Positions 23,907 to 36,853 are shown, numbered from the stretch's first letter. The stretch: DNA of 64,000 nucleotides from Blastomyces gilchristii SLH14081 (GCF_000003855.2 NW_003101671.1:1206154-1270153), one strand, 5' to 3'. Numbers and translations are program-made. The notes: a model not told the origin generated them from the letters alone.

Positions 23907-25065
23907 ATGGCACATCCTCAACAAATTCGGCGATGGCGACTGCATTATCATACTCAAAGCCTGCACACTGGGCTAAAACTTGGCCTACGTGTAGCTCTGG
24001 TCTTTTTTGCCTTTTTTTGGTTGTTCAAATTATTTTTGAACTATCGTGTGATGTGTTCATTTCATTCCTTTTAATTATTGCATCCTAGAGAGGGAGGGGG
24101 GAGAGACTTGTATATCCATTGGGATAGGACTGACTAGAACTCATAGGGAGCCCCGTTAAGTATCAAGCCATAGCGAACCCCGTTAAGTATCAAGCCATAG
24201 CAAGCCCCGTTAAGCATCATGTCCAACCAAAAGTTGGTAAAGTGACAATGCTATGGGGAAACAACCCGGTCTACGAGAGGGCGTTAAAGACGCATGAAGA
24301 ACACAGCCGCCGATTAGGATATCCTCTATTTAAACTACAGGCTCCAGTTCTTGATGGTTTTTGGAACAAAATGGCCATCATTCTATCAGTTCTACTACAG
24401 GAGTTACAAAAGCCTGTGGATGATCGACTGGAGTGGCTGCTGTGAGTTTGCGACCCCCTGTTTGTTCCCATCAAGAACCGGTGTTCTTATTTGCAAATGA
24501 TTGATAATTGACCCCCAGCTACTTCGATGCCGACACTGTACTCATGAATCCCAACATGCCACTGGAGACCTTCTTACCTCCGCCGCATTTGCCGCACGTC
24601 CATCTTCTTCTCTCCAAGGATTGGAACGGAATGAACAGCGGTGTCTTTCTGATCCGCGTACACCCATGGTCTGTGCAATTGCTTACCGCCACAACCGCCT
24701 ACCCAATCTACAACCCAAACGTCGAACTCCGCTGGTTTGACCAGTCAGCAATGGGTAACCTTATAAAGGAGAATGATTACTTCCGCCGATCCACTGTATA
24801 CTGTCCGCTGCGCTGGTTCAATGCCTACATGAGAGCACCAAACGGACTAGACCTGAATCCAGACTCCCCTTCACATCTCCAGGTACATCCTGGCGATCTC
24901 CTGGTTCATTTTCCGGGGACTCCCAAAGAGAAACTGGATGAGACTTTGGGGCCATATATGGCTATAGCGGAATCGCATCGAGCGGAGTGGGAGCAGCCGT
25001 TGGAGAATACAGGATACATAAAAGAGACAGAGTCATTCTGGGAGGGCATAGATCCCCCCGATTGA
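23907..25065 (+). CDS. Family 34 galactosyl/mannosyltransferase (type II Golgi membrane protein)
   Basis: Exons 23907-24045, 24138-24441 and 24519-25065 encode 329 aa. A short cytosolic N terminus precedes one membrane anchor (LRVALVFFAFFWLFKLFL), the type II Golgi layout. Catalytic features of GT34 (Mnn10/Mnn11, Gma12 relatives): TMLWGNNPVYERALKTHEEH, the nucleotide-sugar DXD site in YFDADTVLMNP, DWNGMNSGVFLIR, and a C-terminal DLLVHFPGTPKE block with the conserved H-F-x-G. Such enzymes extend N- or O-linked mannan or galactomannan chains. The stem carries a 9-residue tandem repeat. The first donor (gtgtga) is weak, so the exon 1/2 junction is the least certain part. Confidence 0.88.
24149..24217 (+). 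repeat. 27-bp coding tandem repeat in the GT34 stem
   Basis: Two near-perfect 27-bp units plus a partial third encode SPVKYQAIA, NPVKYQAIA, SPVK. They sit between the membrane anchor and the catalytic domain, where length variation should be tolerated. Confidence 0.85.
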
Positions 25066-25794
25066 TCAAGTACCATCACTTTTGATTTAGCTGCAGCTCT
25101 GGCCAGGCTATATATTTATAATAACAGTTTGATCTTGTCTTTTCTTGTGTTAACTCAATTCCTCCAGTGCCTGCACCCTCTACTCTACTGTGCTACTATT
25201 AATCAGACACAACAGGTATCTTTTACTAAGCTCATAGAGAATGACGGAATTTTGAAAGTGAAAAATGTAAATGATATCCACATTATTCAGTTTATTAAAT
25301 TATGCTGCCATTATTAACTTATTTCATAGAAAAACATCTTTATAATAAATTGAACTCTGAAATTTTAAAATATCAGAAAAGTCTTATAAGATCTGCAGAG
25401 CTAGATATAGCGAAGCTGTTGACATAAGGAATGGTTCAACCCCAGATAGTTCTGGTGGTGATTGAGCTCTTTTTGCATCGGGGCGCATCCGGAAAAATGG
25501 AAAATCCGGAAGCTGTGTGAGTATTAGATCCCTCCTCCCGTTATCCCATCACCCGTCGACAAACGCCTATGGATCCTTCCATCCATCGACCTTCCAAAAC
25601 TCCCAGTCCCTTATTCATTAAGTTATTCAGGTTTAAATAGTATTGACTTACTATACATTATCTTGTCAAGGCACTACGGATCGTACTGTACGTATAATTA
25701 TTAACCCTCACGGTACGTTTGTGTTCGTGTATATATCGCTTGTATCCCACCCCATGAACGCCATTAAAAGAAAAGTTTAATCGTAAAAAAACCT
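25066..25794. other. Intergenic with an AT-rich patch
   Basis: From about 25190 to 25430 the composition drops to an AT-rich, CpG-poor texture like the transposon blocks. It could be a short mutated repeat relic, but no ends were found. No gene supported. Confidence 0.4.
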
Positions 25795-27873
25795 CTAGGA
25801 TAAAGTTTTCGTGTCAGTGCTGCTTCTCTCTATCCTCCTCTCTTCACCCTCATGAGATACTTTCCGCCTCACATCCATACTCTCCCGTTTGCTAGCCTTC
25901 CTTCTCCGTTTATCCACCTTCTTCATCGCCTCTTGTGTCAACTCTTGCCGGAACATTCTCTCAATAACTTCCTTCTTGCGCGACTTACGGTCCCCAATCC
26001 AAATCAAAACACCACCCATGATGTTGCATGTAAGTGAGCAGCAGAGAAGTACAGTCGTAAGGGCGGACGGGCGAACTTCGTAATGGATAGCCCACGTGCA
26101 TGTGCCCAATGCTATCTGGAAGATGGAGTGGAAGTCCAGCAGCACGATGATAGCAATCAGGAGGCGGAGGGGGAAGGCTGTGTGGGTGCTTGTTTCATGC
26201 GGTTTGTAAAATGTGTGTGATCTCGAGAGCTTCTTTTGATGGTGCTCCAGGCGCTTCTGCTGCTTTGCGTTGAGGACTGAGTATTCCTCTGGTTTGATTT
26301 CATCGTTGGGGCGTCCGTCACTAAGATTATCCACGGTATTTATTTCGGTATCGATGTGTTGGTTGGTGTCGTCTATCCTCTCCTTGGGAAGGTCGTTTTT
26401 GTTGTGGAGTTTAGGGAGCGCTTTTTCCTTCCGCAGACGCCAGGTCATGTGGGCATAGCGCGCGACAAAAATCATGTGGTATGTGTCAATTGCGCGGAAC
26501 GGGGCAAGTCCGTCTCCTACTATGGCGAATAAAGCGACGAGAACATTGTCTATGACGTTGATGATATAGAGCTGACGCCCGCCAACATTGATCCACCCTA
26601 ACTTCACGAATATTGCATTAGGTCAATGTGCTTTATGAAGTTTAAACGTAGAGCGCTCATTGTAATCAGAGAACACACCTATGAGGAACAGGACCCAAGC
26701 AAGACCAAAAAGTGTAATTAGTGTCGCATAGAGCGTGACTAGAAACCCAAGAGCTGCATATGAAAATATGTTAGTACTGTGACATGATGGTGCGTAAGGG
26801 AGTTAGTTAATGGGTTGACCCACGTTTCCGAACATACTGCCCAAAGCCCTTCATAGATCGTTTGAACTTAGATCGCCGCGAATGAAGCATATGTCTAACA
26901 TGATCATTGAGTTCCAGCTTATCTGCCTCACTCCAGCCAGGAAGCGTTTCCCCGTCGGGTAAAACTGCGAAACAAAGGTCATCAATAACTGTTGAGCTGG
27001 AGCTCTGTAGACGAAATCGTTCTGATATATCTTTCTCTTCCCCTGCCAGGCTTTCGCGATCACCCTCAGGCTCCTCCGGCTGGGAGGCCTCTTCAATTCT
27101 AGGAGTCAATTGGTACGACGGTCTACGATTTAAAAGCCGCCCAAGATCAGGTACGAAGAGGGAATTTTGAACATTTGTAAGGGTAGTCAGGGTCGATATT
27201 TCAGGGTCTGTTTGCCACATCAAGCCAGTCAGTTTTGGGTTCCAACAAAACTCCGCGGAATAGGGAATTTCATACCAACAACGTCGAGAAGATCAACCAC
27301 TCGGTCAGTCATTGCACCTACTTCATGTCCACTGACTGTGGCAGCACGCGTCAAACCTAGTGACGATATTGCAAAAGCACTCGTCCGCCACAGTCTCCCT
27401 AAATTACCAGGACGTGGAGGCGAGCTTCCACTCTCTTGTGGGACAATCTCCTCATATGAAGGCTCCTCTACTAACGAAGGCATTCGTGTTAAATCCCTTG
27501 TTGCCGCAGCAGGACCTATATCAGCGCCGTGGTTGGCAAATGGCCCAACCCATTGGGGATCCGAGCTACTTCTACGCCGGTTCGCAATCTCAGACACATT
27601 TGTCTTGTTGTCGCGCTGTCGGTTGGTTCGAAGCGTCGCTGTTTGTGTAGGATTGGAGGGAAAGCGTAGGACTCGTATACTCGGCCTCTGTGAACGCCCT
27701 GTAAGAGACCCATCTCTATTGCGGTTTGACGATCCATTGCCCGGCGATGGCGATGGGTTGGATGCAGGAGGGGGGGCGGCCTCCGAAGGCTCAATGAGAT
27801 CCATTAAATCTGTGAGAGACGTGTTGGGAGATGTATCGTCATTTCTACCATGAAAACAGGACGAAGACGGCAT
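25795..27873 (-). CDS. DUF2985-type integral membrane protein
   Basis: Four exons, 27873-27276, 27207-26824, 26753-26679 and 26597-25795, join in phase to 619 aa. The first 230 residues are Ser/Pro/Arg-rich and probably disordered and cytosolic. DPEISTLTTLTNVQNSLFV follows, a conserved block of this fungal family. Then come membrane segments: LGFLVTLYATLITLFGLAW, VLVALFAIVG, LLIAIIVLLDFHSIFQIALG and ALTTVLLCCSLTCNIMGG. The C-terminal tail is highly charged. The family is widespread in ascomycetes and biochemically uncharacterised. The ATG at 27873 opens the long first exon; an upstream exon cannot be excluded. Confidence 0.85.
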
Positions 27874-29462
27874 ACCTTATAGAAACAATATGAAGGTTTC
27901 GTAGTCGCCAAAGTCTCTTCCAAAGGTTCTTCAACAAGCGGACGAAAAAGATGAAAATCGCCGAGCATTGACGTCACTTCTGACAAATGCAGCCTCACGT
28001 CATCGCGCTGCAGAGCGAGACCGCTAACACCACGCCAAAACCCCACCAGTCTGTCTCCTCACGCAGTTTATCATTGGGGTAAAGTACACCTTGCAGTTTA
28101 TTATTATTGGAGTCAAATACTACTGACAAGGTTTGGTGCCGTGTTGCCTAGTTCAAGAGAGCCTTAAATACGCGCGATCCGGATCGCACAGTCAGGTTAC
28201 AGCCCAAACTGTAGCTGAGCATGTACGCGCCTCAACATCATGGAGTTTTGTCGTCTTTCTAATAATGAATGTCAAATGGCGCATGACAGCCCTTTCCGAA
28301 TCGAAAACAGAAATTTTCACCGCCAGAACCTGGATCCGGGGCCCTGGGGTGGGGGATTTCCATACCTGCTATGGGTTCTCTGATCGGCTTTATCGGATGG
28401 CCGTCTTTAGTTACTCAGAAAGTTGCAATGCGGAGATACCCAAGGGCTCATTGCAGATACGCTCTTTGACTCCTGCGCAAGACACTGGCTCCTATCAATT
28501 TAAAATGTGGGCTCATCAAGTTTCCAGATCGCAAGGCTACTGGTCGCTTGGCAGCTCACAATATCAAATCAGAAATGCGCGCTAAAACATGTCAACAATG
28601 TTATATTTAACCACGTTGACTACAGATGTATGTACATTGCCGAGAATTGTGCTGGACACTCCTCGACCTTTTGATGAATCGCCCCAATACTAATACTTCG
28701 TTTCAAACCGATTTCCAGGCCTATCTTTGTCCACCTCTCCATGTTTCAGGAACCGTTTAATACCACCAGAGAGATCACCACCTGGGGCGTGACGTGATGA
28801 CAAGGCTCAATTTACTCGAGATCACTTTGAACTGCGATGCCATGCATGAAATCAGGCTCCGTGGCCAAAGCTGTTGTAGTGCGTGTCATCTGGAACTCGA
28901 CAGGATTCCTCTTTCCTGTCGCATGATTAGTGCTTTATACTCTTTATGGATGCCCGACGCGGCTCTTCCTAGTTCTGCATCTGCCTCTGTCGGTAGCTGT
29001 ATAGCCTCGTTGGGGCTCATCCATTCAACAAACCCGGAGATGACTTTAGGCTTAATTGAAGACAATTTAATTTGAACCATTTCTTTCTGCATCCACCAAC
29101 AAGCCCAAGCGGCGATGCAATGCTGCGAATCCTATTGCACTGGAAAGGGACATACATATATCTTCCTTGACTGCAAATCCTCAGCGATCCTCAGTGGCGT
29201 CTTTGACTCGAAATTTTCTTAATCACTTGAGTTTCCGCGTCCCAAATGAGGATGTTACATGTGGTTCCAATTAAGGATCGAATGCCCCCACATACGAGAG
29301 AGTCATAAAGCGCTCGACGACGGTATCTATAAACTCTTCGTTCCGACGGTATATCTTAGCCACCTTTCTCATGGCAACTTCACTTTACATGTTTATCAAC
29401 AGCCAAATTTACTCTTTATCAAAATCGCCATCAGCTACAAACAACAGCCTCTCTAGCCCGTC
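27874..29462. other. Intergenic, no supported gene
   Basis: A 150-codon open frame at 28133-28585 and a 68-codon minus frame at 28886-29092 lack recognisable motifs, introns or codon character. I see nothing firmer. Confidence 0.5.
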
Positions 29463-30038
29463 ATGACAGATTTCGCAGTATGGAGCCCTATTGTGTCATT
29501 CCTCACCCTAATCCAGTATATAAATGGGTTGGCTGGTGCAGCAGGAGAAATGCGAACCGCCGATGACATTATAAATTGCACGTCCGACCTACTTATCGGC
29601 GTCAAATATGATTTCGAAAATTTTAGAAACTATCTACCAAGTTCGCGCAGAAGATACACCGAACGCCAGATTGACCGCACCGACAAAGAGCTCAAAAAGG
29701 CGCAACAAATCATCGCTGGCAGCAAGGACAAAAATGCGGCCAAGCGCCGAATCAACGACATCTGTTGGGTCCTAAAAACTAAAGCAGAGTTACAGACGTG
29801 CTTAACTGCGCTTCGTCTATATCATATCACACTATCACAGATACGCTCGGAATTGGCCTTCTTGGAGAGCACAATTCCCTGGACCTCGAATCGTTTGTGC
29901 CTGGAACTGCGAACATTTTCAAACCCACGTTTAGGACCACCGGTCGATATGAACAAGGAACCCAGGGTGTTAACCTGGGCTGAAGGTTCGAGCATACTTT
30001 TCAATACTTCACCTCAGACCCTTGACAAAGCTAATTAG
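29463..30038 (+). CDS. Small protein resembling fungal STAND/NLR N-terminal helical domains
   Basis: A single open frame of 191 aa starts MTDFAVWSPIVSFLTLIQ. The pattern is mostly helical: a hydrophobic first helix, then a DDIINCTSDLLIGVKYDFENF segment, a Lys/Arg-rich middle and a long final helix (LTALRLYHITLSQIRSEL). This resembles the helical N-terminal domains that precede NACHT/NB-ARC modules in fungal NLR-like proteins, but no nucleotide-binding domain follows before the stop. It may be a stand-alone signalling domain, a truncated NLR remnant, or an unrelated orphan. Function unknown. Confidence 0.45.
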   Translation: MTDFAVWSPIVSFLTLIQYINGLAGAAGEMRTADDIINCTSDLLIGVKYDFENFRNYLPSSRRRYTERQIDRTDKELKKAQQIIAGSKDKNAAKRRINDICWVLKTKAELQTCLTALRLYHITLSQIRSELAFLESTIPWTSNRLCLELRTFSNPRLGPPVDMNKEPRVLTWAEGSSILFNTSPQTLDKAN

Positions 30039-30612
30039 AGATATGTTAGGCGAACGCTCAAATGGCAGCCAGCACTCACTCCCGACATCGCAGCCTCGGC
30101 ACCGGTTTCTTACAATGTCTTCGTTACCCTACGCGGACGACCGCTTTGCAATCTCCCCACGTTACTCGGATCCAGAAGATTTGGGCTTGTGGCTTCTCCA
30201 GCAACGCTGTGACGTTGACCGTGTGCGAGATTAGAAGTGTTGTTCATCTCACGGTGCCTCATTTCTCGAATATTTATCTTTCTTCTCCAATATTTATGTG
30301 GGTCTCGCTATGCTCATGCGTTATAAATGCTGCGTTTTCTGACGAAATTATGTTTCCGGGAACGAATATTGTTTTGATATAAATATGTTCTGTTCATATA
30401 TTAATCATTGAAAATAAAATATCATCGTAATTCGGTCCGAGGCTAATTATTTTGGACAAGTGTAGGAGGATTTCCTACTATTGAAGAGAAGATTAATAGA
30501 CTAAAATTTGGTATCTGAAACGAAGCAGGGAAAAATACATCCAATTGGCTTTTCGAAGACGCAGCCAGGCAACTAGGCGACGAGAAAACTGAGATTTCCG
30601 AAGTGAAAAAAT
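30039..30612. other. Intergenic, no supported gene
   Basis: Short overlapping frames only; an AT-rich centre near 30370-30430. Nothing recognisable. Confidence 0.5.
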
Positions 30613-31421
30613 TTATATATCCAGCGTTGCCTGCATAAATTCTGCGTGGCCCCGCATCACGCTGGGAAACACGATATCAACCCCTCCACGCCAACTAAAC
30701 TCCCAGCTTTCTGGGTGCCTGTCCATCATGCTCCCTATCATACTCGCCGTTCTACACAATATGAGAAGGTGTTCACCTCGCTTTTGGCTGGTCGCATCAT
30801 TAGCGTACTTTTCGAGGGCGCTGGCTAGGTTCATGGCAACGCTGTTCTCTACTAAATGTTTAAGTGACAATTCCAAAGTGAGGGGACCGTTGAATATGAA
30901 AAGGGATATTGCAAAAAGGAATAAATGGGCTCTACTTTACCATTCGAACGCTTCTCTATAACATTGGAAATGATCGTTCGCGCAATATATCTGGATATCG
31001 ATGCCCCGCTCTCGTCGCATTGTGTGCGATAAAAATTGATCGCGTGCTGATCAATGAACAGCCGAAACGAATTGATCTCTTCCCGAATCGCGCTATCCTC
31101 TGGCGGTTGGCCATCATGGATTGTCCCCAGTGCTGTGGGATGACGGCGACGGGTGCCTGTTCTCGATGGCCGCGTCCTCGCTCCAGTATGAAGATGTGTC
31201 CTCGAACTTGTCGACTGCGAATGCGTCCTTGGCTGAGAGCTTGAGTGCGGTTTTGGAACTGCAGATAGAGGTTGGGTCCGATTTCTCGCCCCGGTGCCTG
31301 TGGCAAGCCTTCTTTGGGACTGCGTTCGATGTGAATTTGGACGAGTTGCCGGACGGGGTTTGTTATAACTGGTACCGGGAGGATCGTTGTCGCGTTGAAC
31401 CTTGCTGGAACCACATCCCAT
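30613..31421 (-). CDS. Predicted N-myristoylated protein of unknown function
   Basis: Exons 31421-30941 and 30851-30613 join in phase (donor gtaaag, acceptor tttag) to 239 aa. The N terminus MGCGSSK is a textbook N-myristoylation signal, with Cys3 as a candidate palmitoylation site. Residues 8-95 are Ser/Thr/Arg/His-rich and low-complexity. The rest is a compact helical domain: IREEINSFRLFIDQHAINFY, SISRYIARTIISNVIE, LASALEKYAND and HLLILCRTASMIGSMM. This suggests a membrane-tethered helical module. I do not recognise the family. Confidence 0.65.
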
Positions 31422-33257
31422 AATACCTGCATTGTTTGCACTAAAAAATGATTATGCCTCAGAAGTACAGTACATTCATTCTATGATCGCAAGAGAGAAT
31501 TTTGTAATGTCGTGGCCTAGGAAAATGAGCTTCTTGTTTTGTGCACCCCGGGTCGGCAATGTTGTTTAACGGCAAACCCCCAGGCAAGGCCCATGTTTCA
31601 ACCGGCACGGAGCTATTGATGACATTAAACTACCACGTCATCCTTTAAGTCTTCAAAGCTATAATACCCAGGCGCTGGGCAGTTCCTTTGTTGGGAAAAA
31701 TCCTGAGTTAGCTGCCCACCAACATGGTGGTGGTGCTTCGGTAAATAGCTAGCTTCTGACGAATATTAAACAAAGCTTAGCTTTTTTTTATTTTTTTTAT
31801 TTTTTTAAATTTATTTTTTTAAGATGGACAACTCTGTGCTCAATTCTCGGGGTCACCCATTTCTCCCTACAAATTTGATGCATATTTGCAAAATGACACA
31901 TGTTTTGCATGCTGGGTTATTTGTTGAATAAAGGGACAGAAAGCCCGAAAACCCAACTATTTTATCACCCCTGCTTGCAAATGTGGCAGAAATGAAAAAT
32001 TAATTTTGCAGATTAACTTACAGATTAATAAATAACTAGTTACGGGCTTCATCCAGGCGCAAACATCCACAGGCATTTCTATCCTGAAAACGCCAGCCTC
32101 ACCATCTCTTCATTTTCGCGCTTACTGCGGCTGGAAGTGTAATAATAATGAAGGCTTCTCAACAGTCAACTTGTGCCATCGCTGTTCACCTTCTCAACAA
32201 GGCCCGGGCAAAAAATATTTGATAACTCAACATTTATCTCAGTTAACCCGAGAGATATTTGACATCATCCTCAAACAGGAATTGATCTCATCACAAAAAC
32301 CTCCCAATTATATTTTATACTCGCTGGAGATTATCATGAGACCCACTTCAAACCTTAATCACCTGTGGAAAAAAATTACATTGTTATATATAATTTTGAT
32401 ATTCTATCATTATGACTATTTGAGCAACGTGGAAAAAAGTCATTTGCATCATCGGCCGAGGAATCGGGTTTCTTGGAAACCTCTCTCTACTCTCCCCCAA
32501 CATAACAAATTGACTGCCATATCCCAGCCTAAAAACCCTTGCATGAAACTGCCAAAAGCGCGGCGCAACACAATGTTTCCGCTTGGGCAAAGATAATCAA
32601 GCCTTAGCAACACCGAAACTATCAGGTCGGCATGCATCCTTTCCCTCAGTTTGTGGCACGTATGCCCTCTCTAGCCTATTTGAGGCAGGCTCTGACGTGG
32701 CATATTTAGATGTTAGAAACTATGATGAGAATTCCCAGTTCTGCTGTCTTCTCATCCGGACACTGGGGATGTGGAGATATTTAATTTGTGCACGTTCTGT
32801 GTTTCTGTTTATCCGTTCTATAGAAAAGAGAGGAGCAAGAAAAGACATTTTGAGCTTCTGGGTATTTATACGTAGTGACCAGAAACCCGCGAGTGGTTAT
32901 CGTCCGGGGTGTACCGCGTATCCCGTACGTAGTAGCTGAATGTAGGTGGTTGAAAAAGAGATGAGAAAGGGGGAGTTAGAAAAGGAAAATCTTGTCATGT
33001 CAATCTCATTACGGAGTATAGAGTAGCGACTCTATAGAATGATCAACTGAAAAACTCTTCTAATATTCAAATATAGTCAGTTAGATGACGTTGATATGAG
33101 GGCCTTGATTCTACTAATAGTCATGATCAGGGTTGAGTTTCTAACCATGCTCAATTACTATGTAGGTGCCTGCTATCCTCGTAAATAAATGACAGTCAAT
33201 TTATGAATTGAAGATCCACACTATTACAAACGATAAAATGTAGCCAGCCCCAATTAT
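31422..33257. other. Long intergenic region
   Basis: About 1.8 kb. It holds a T/A-rich tract at about 31780-31823 and a tacggagtat word near 33013. Open frames at 32171-32596 and 32583-32939 show no domain or splice logic. Confidence 0.5.
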
Positions 33258-35732
33258 TCAACGAAGAAATATGGGCCAAGGGCTACCTTTAGCCACCTTT
33301 GCACGTCCATAATTTGACCAATCCACCGGATATTCAGTTGGCGTCACCTGCCGGTCACTCTCGTCCTCACTCGTATACTGCCAAGCGATGTGAATCTCCT
33401 CACTCTTCCCGACCACTCGATCCCCCAACCAGACTTCGAACGTCACGTATGATGACGCGATGCATAAACGCACTTCATACTGTATTTTCTGAAGTTCTGG
33501 TTTTCGGCTCGAACTCCACCGTCTCTGCTTAACAGGTTGGGCGTGCTGTCGTAGGAATTCCCTGTCCACATATGACTCAATTGTACATTTCACGTCGGCA
33601 TCTCCTTGGTTGATGGTTTGTGGGAGGCGCTTAGCAGGTGACCTCGACATGGCGATCAAAGTTTTCCAGGCGATCCCAGAATTAGTCGCTTCAAAAACAC
33701 GATCGAATTTACGCCGTATATCTTGGTGCTGGATAATCTGATCGCGTTCGATAAGCCATTGGATTTGGTTGACGATATATCGCTTCCCGTTATATGGGCT
33801 TATTTCCACATTGCCATTGAAGCCGGGGGGGGTTTGGCTCCCACGAACTCTATTGTTGACCACTATACCGTAGGAGATTGAACTACAGCGAGTAGATAGG
33901 ACAGAGTGTCCATGTCTCAAACGATGAATTCGGTCGATTACAAGACCGCGGCAGACCGCTAGTTGACTATAGGGCTGGTCAGCGCGCCATGTTCTAGAAA
34001 GTCATCCGATTTTTAAGTTTGTTCCTCACGGATCCTCTGAAATCAAAATCTGTTTGGCTGCCTTTCCGTAGCCATAGTTTATTTTAAAGCAATCTTGAAC
34101 GTAGGGAGAGGAGCCGAGCCCTCCGGAAAGGACAACATGCGTCTGTCGGCAGATGGTCAGATTTAATATAACAAGGGGCCAAAATCACACAACGTACCAC
34201 TTCCACTGGGGGTGTGATATCTTCTATACGTTCAAGCTGCTCATCAATCATCCCAAAGATCCGTTGGATTTGTTCGTCAAACAACCAGCGGATATCAGAG
34301 CTTGTTTCTGGTCAGGTAATTCGTAATTCGATTGTGCTAGTAATAAACATAACGCAGGTTTATAAACTTACTCCGTCAATATTATCCTTCCGTTCTTGAA
34401 GCCTGCTTCTGGGTTGTCATAGGATTTTGGGAGTCCGGGGACGCGGGGGGCATTTGTGTCTAAGGATGCGACTATTTGGTACCCATAGTTATGCTTGATA
34501 GTCTGAAAATCGCCTTTTGTCAAACTTCGTGCGGCAGATTTCGGAGACCAACGGCTGTCGCCACTTTTGTAATCGATCTTTTTCAAACGGGTTTCGATTT
34601 CCCTTTGGAAAGCCTGGTCAATCTGCACAGAACCAAGTGCTCGTCCTACACAGTTTACGTACGTTATGCATGAGCGGCCCGGCCGGAAGCAAAGCAGAAG
34701 CGAGACTAACATACCATTAACGTAGTCGAGTTGCTCCAACTGAAGTACCTCTTCAACCTGGCCTCGGATTTCAAATTTTTCAGTTGATAAAACTTTAAGG
34801 ACGGATACATCCTGCGAAATTAAGTCAGAAGAACAATTCCTGTAGACAATAGAGGGAGCTTCTGACAGTTGTTCCTCCTCCAGCATCACAAATAAGAATA
34901 ACGTTGCCGTCTCGAACGCGCTCCGCTTTTCCAACTGCTAGCTGCCTCCTTCCTTTGTGGCTTTGGACTGCCCGCTGATTTTTAAAGTTTTTTGCTGAGT
35001 AAACTGCGGCCGCCGCAGCTTCGGTCAACTTAATTTCCACTGAGTGGGCTTCACAGTCTCCAAAACCCGAACTCCTCACAATTCTGCGAAAGGCATCAAC
35101 CACCTTTGGGTTTTGCCAGGTTGTCGGGAAACTAAAAATATATTCCACTGGGTGGAATTTCCATTCGCCCACCACCTGGTCAGCTAATTGGTCTGTATGT
35201 CTTATATACTGGATAATGTGTTGTCGAAGGGCGGTCAAAAAATCGATAAACCATGTTTGAACATCCTCATGTGTCCAGAACACCTCAGCGCTGTTCTCGG
35301 AGCCACCAGGCTGGAAACCAGGGTCAAGGTATAATTTAAAGCAATCCACCACATCCATTCCAGGATGTAGCTCATCAGGTTCGTCGAATCCCCATGATAT
35401 GGGTGTCTTGCAGCCTGCACGATACCAGAGTTTCGTGGGCACTTTCTTCGCTACCTCCTTCTGTCCTGGCCATCTATCCACGTCAAGTGGAGCCTCCATG
35501 TCTATAGACGAAAATGCGACTCCTGTCAGGATATCAGTAAACGCCTCGGTTCAATAATCAACCTACTCGCCCAAAGCACTATGCATGACTATGCCTAGAT
35601 CCCGCTCTTGAATCATTGCGTTCCACATAAAGAGAGCATGGGGAGGACAATACGGAGATACGCACCTGTATGAGTTAAACCCAAATCAATGCCGATAATA
35701 ACTGTTTCGGGAGGGATATTGCGGACAGCCAT
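33258..35732 (-). CDS. Hsp70-like ATPase (HSPA12-like, actin fold)
   Basis: Seven exons, 35732-35666, 35522-34867, 34811-34715, 34645-34372, 34300-34198, 34142-34030 and 33966-33258, join in phase to about 672 aa. Phosphate-1 motif: IIGIDLGLTHTGVAFSS. Phosphate-2 motif: ILICDAGGGTT, followed by DVSVLKV. The adenosine-site-like GGLGSSPYVQ and DPQLAVCRGLV complete the actin-type ATPase. The C-terminal 230 residues lack the canonical Hsp70 substrate-binding domain, as in the large family of ascomycete HSPA12-like proteins. Substrate and role are unknown; relatives are often expanded in accessory regions. Exons 5 and 7 start at AG sites chosen because they restore the conserved frame. Confidence 0.85.
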
Positions 35733-36853
35733 GGTTCAAAATATCTAGTTCGACGAACAAAGAGTTAAATATATTAAGGACAGTCTTGGCTGAAACATAG
35801 AATGAAGAAGGAGAGTCAAGTCCAGCTTGATGAGGATATCCAAAGGAAGGACATGGCACAAATTCCATCTTTAACGGGTTATACATATTATATCGTCGAG
35901 AGCGTGAGTTGTCCTCTCAGGAACAATTAGCGCCAGAGTCTCTTGACATGCCTGGTGATGTCCACACTCTTGTTTCTTTTTGCAAATTTCACGAAAGCAA
36001 AAGTAGTATTCGCTTTGCTCAAAGCCAATAGCATGTAAACAGCTTTTCTTCTTTGCAAACCCTAGCATCCCAAGTGGTTCGCAAACCAGCCTGTTCAGTT
36101 GCCCGATGAACTCGCACGTTCATGTAGTTGGATCACCAGAGTCCCGATTCCTCGATAGAACCCAGCGAGCAGAACCGGCCTGGGATCTCGATTGTTGACG
36201 GCGGGGTGCAAGTTGGAACATATGGTTCACTTGTTGGTGGACGAATAAATAACTCTTTCACCTTTTCGAAACGCAATATCAGATGAAGATTCTGGCATAG
36301 CAATGACGCTCGGCTTTCAGCGCCAGAAATTCGCACTATTTATCACTATCTCCCTGTAGGAGGGGTTGCGCAACGTTGGTGGTGGGCTGGAGTGCGACCC
36401 TAGTAGATTTGCCATTGGGCCCCAATGCGTTTAGGCTGAAACGAATCAGTGTCTCTTGTTGGATTCCAATGGCAGATATGTATTTTCAATAGTCGCAAAG
36501 TTCCAGTGGTGGATATGAGCTTTCAATAATGTGGTGGAGTAACGCCACCATGATTGCGAGGGCGATAATTTACTACAAAACGCCCTTTACTTCCGCTTCT
36601 GTCCTTTTTAAGAATTTAAATGCCCTATGACCGCCATATGCCTTCGTCGCACAACTTTAGGCTATCCCGCAAGCGCCAGTGCCTTGAGTATCCTTCCGAT
36701 AACTACGCCACAGAAGCTCAGCCAGTCTTACTGGAATAGTTAACCTATCAAAGGTTTGTGTTAACCAAGAACGCGAAGAAACAGCCCTCAAGAGCCATGG
36801 CAAAAGCTTCATAGGCCCATCACTCAACAGTTTACTGAGCTGAAGCACGCACT
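35733..36853. other. Upstream region of the Hsp70-like gene
   Basis: Short minus frames only (for example 35871-36068, Cys/His-rich). No supported gene or RNA. Confidence 0.45.

Noticed and set aside
28133..28585. 150-codon open frame on the plus strand
   Set aside because: No recognisable domain, start context or splice partner; likely chance.
32171..32939. Two overlapping open frames of 141 and 118 codons
   Set aside because: Low-complexity, no conserved motif, and overlapping frames with no consistent gene model.
34301..34310. Acceptor at ctgaccag for exon 5 of the Hsp70-like gene
   Set aside because: It puts an early stop in frame; the AG seven bases downstream restores the conserved SDIRWLFDEQI sequence.
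36657..36848. Minus-strand 63-codon frame beside the DUF7924 relic
   Set aside because: No similarity to the relic or to a known family, and no second exon.
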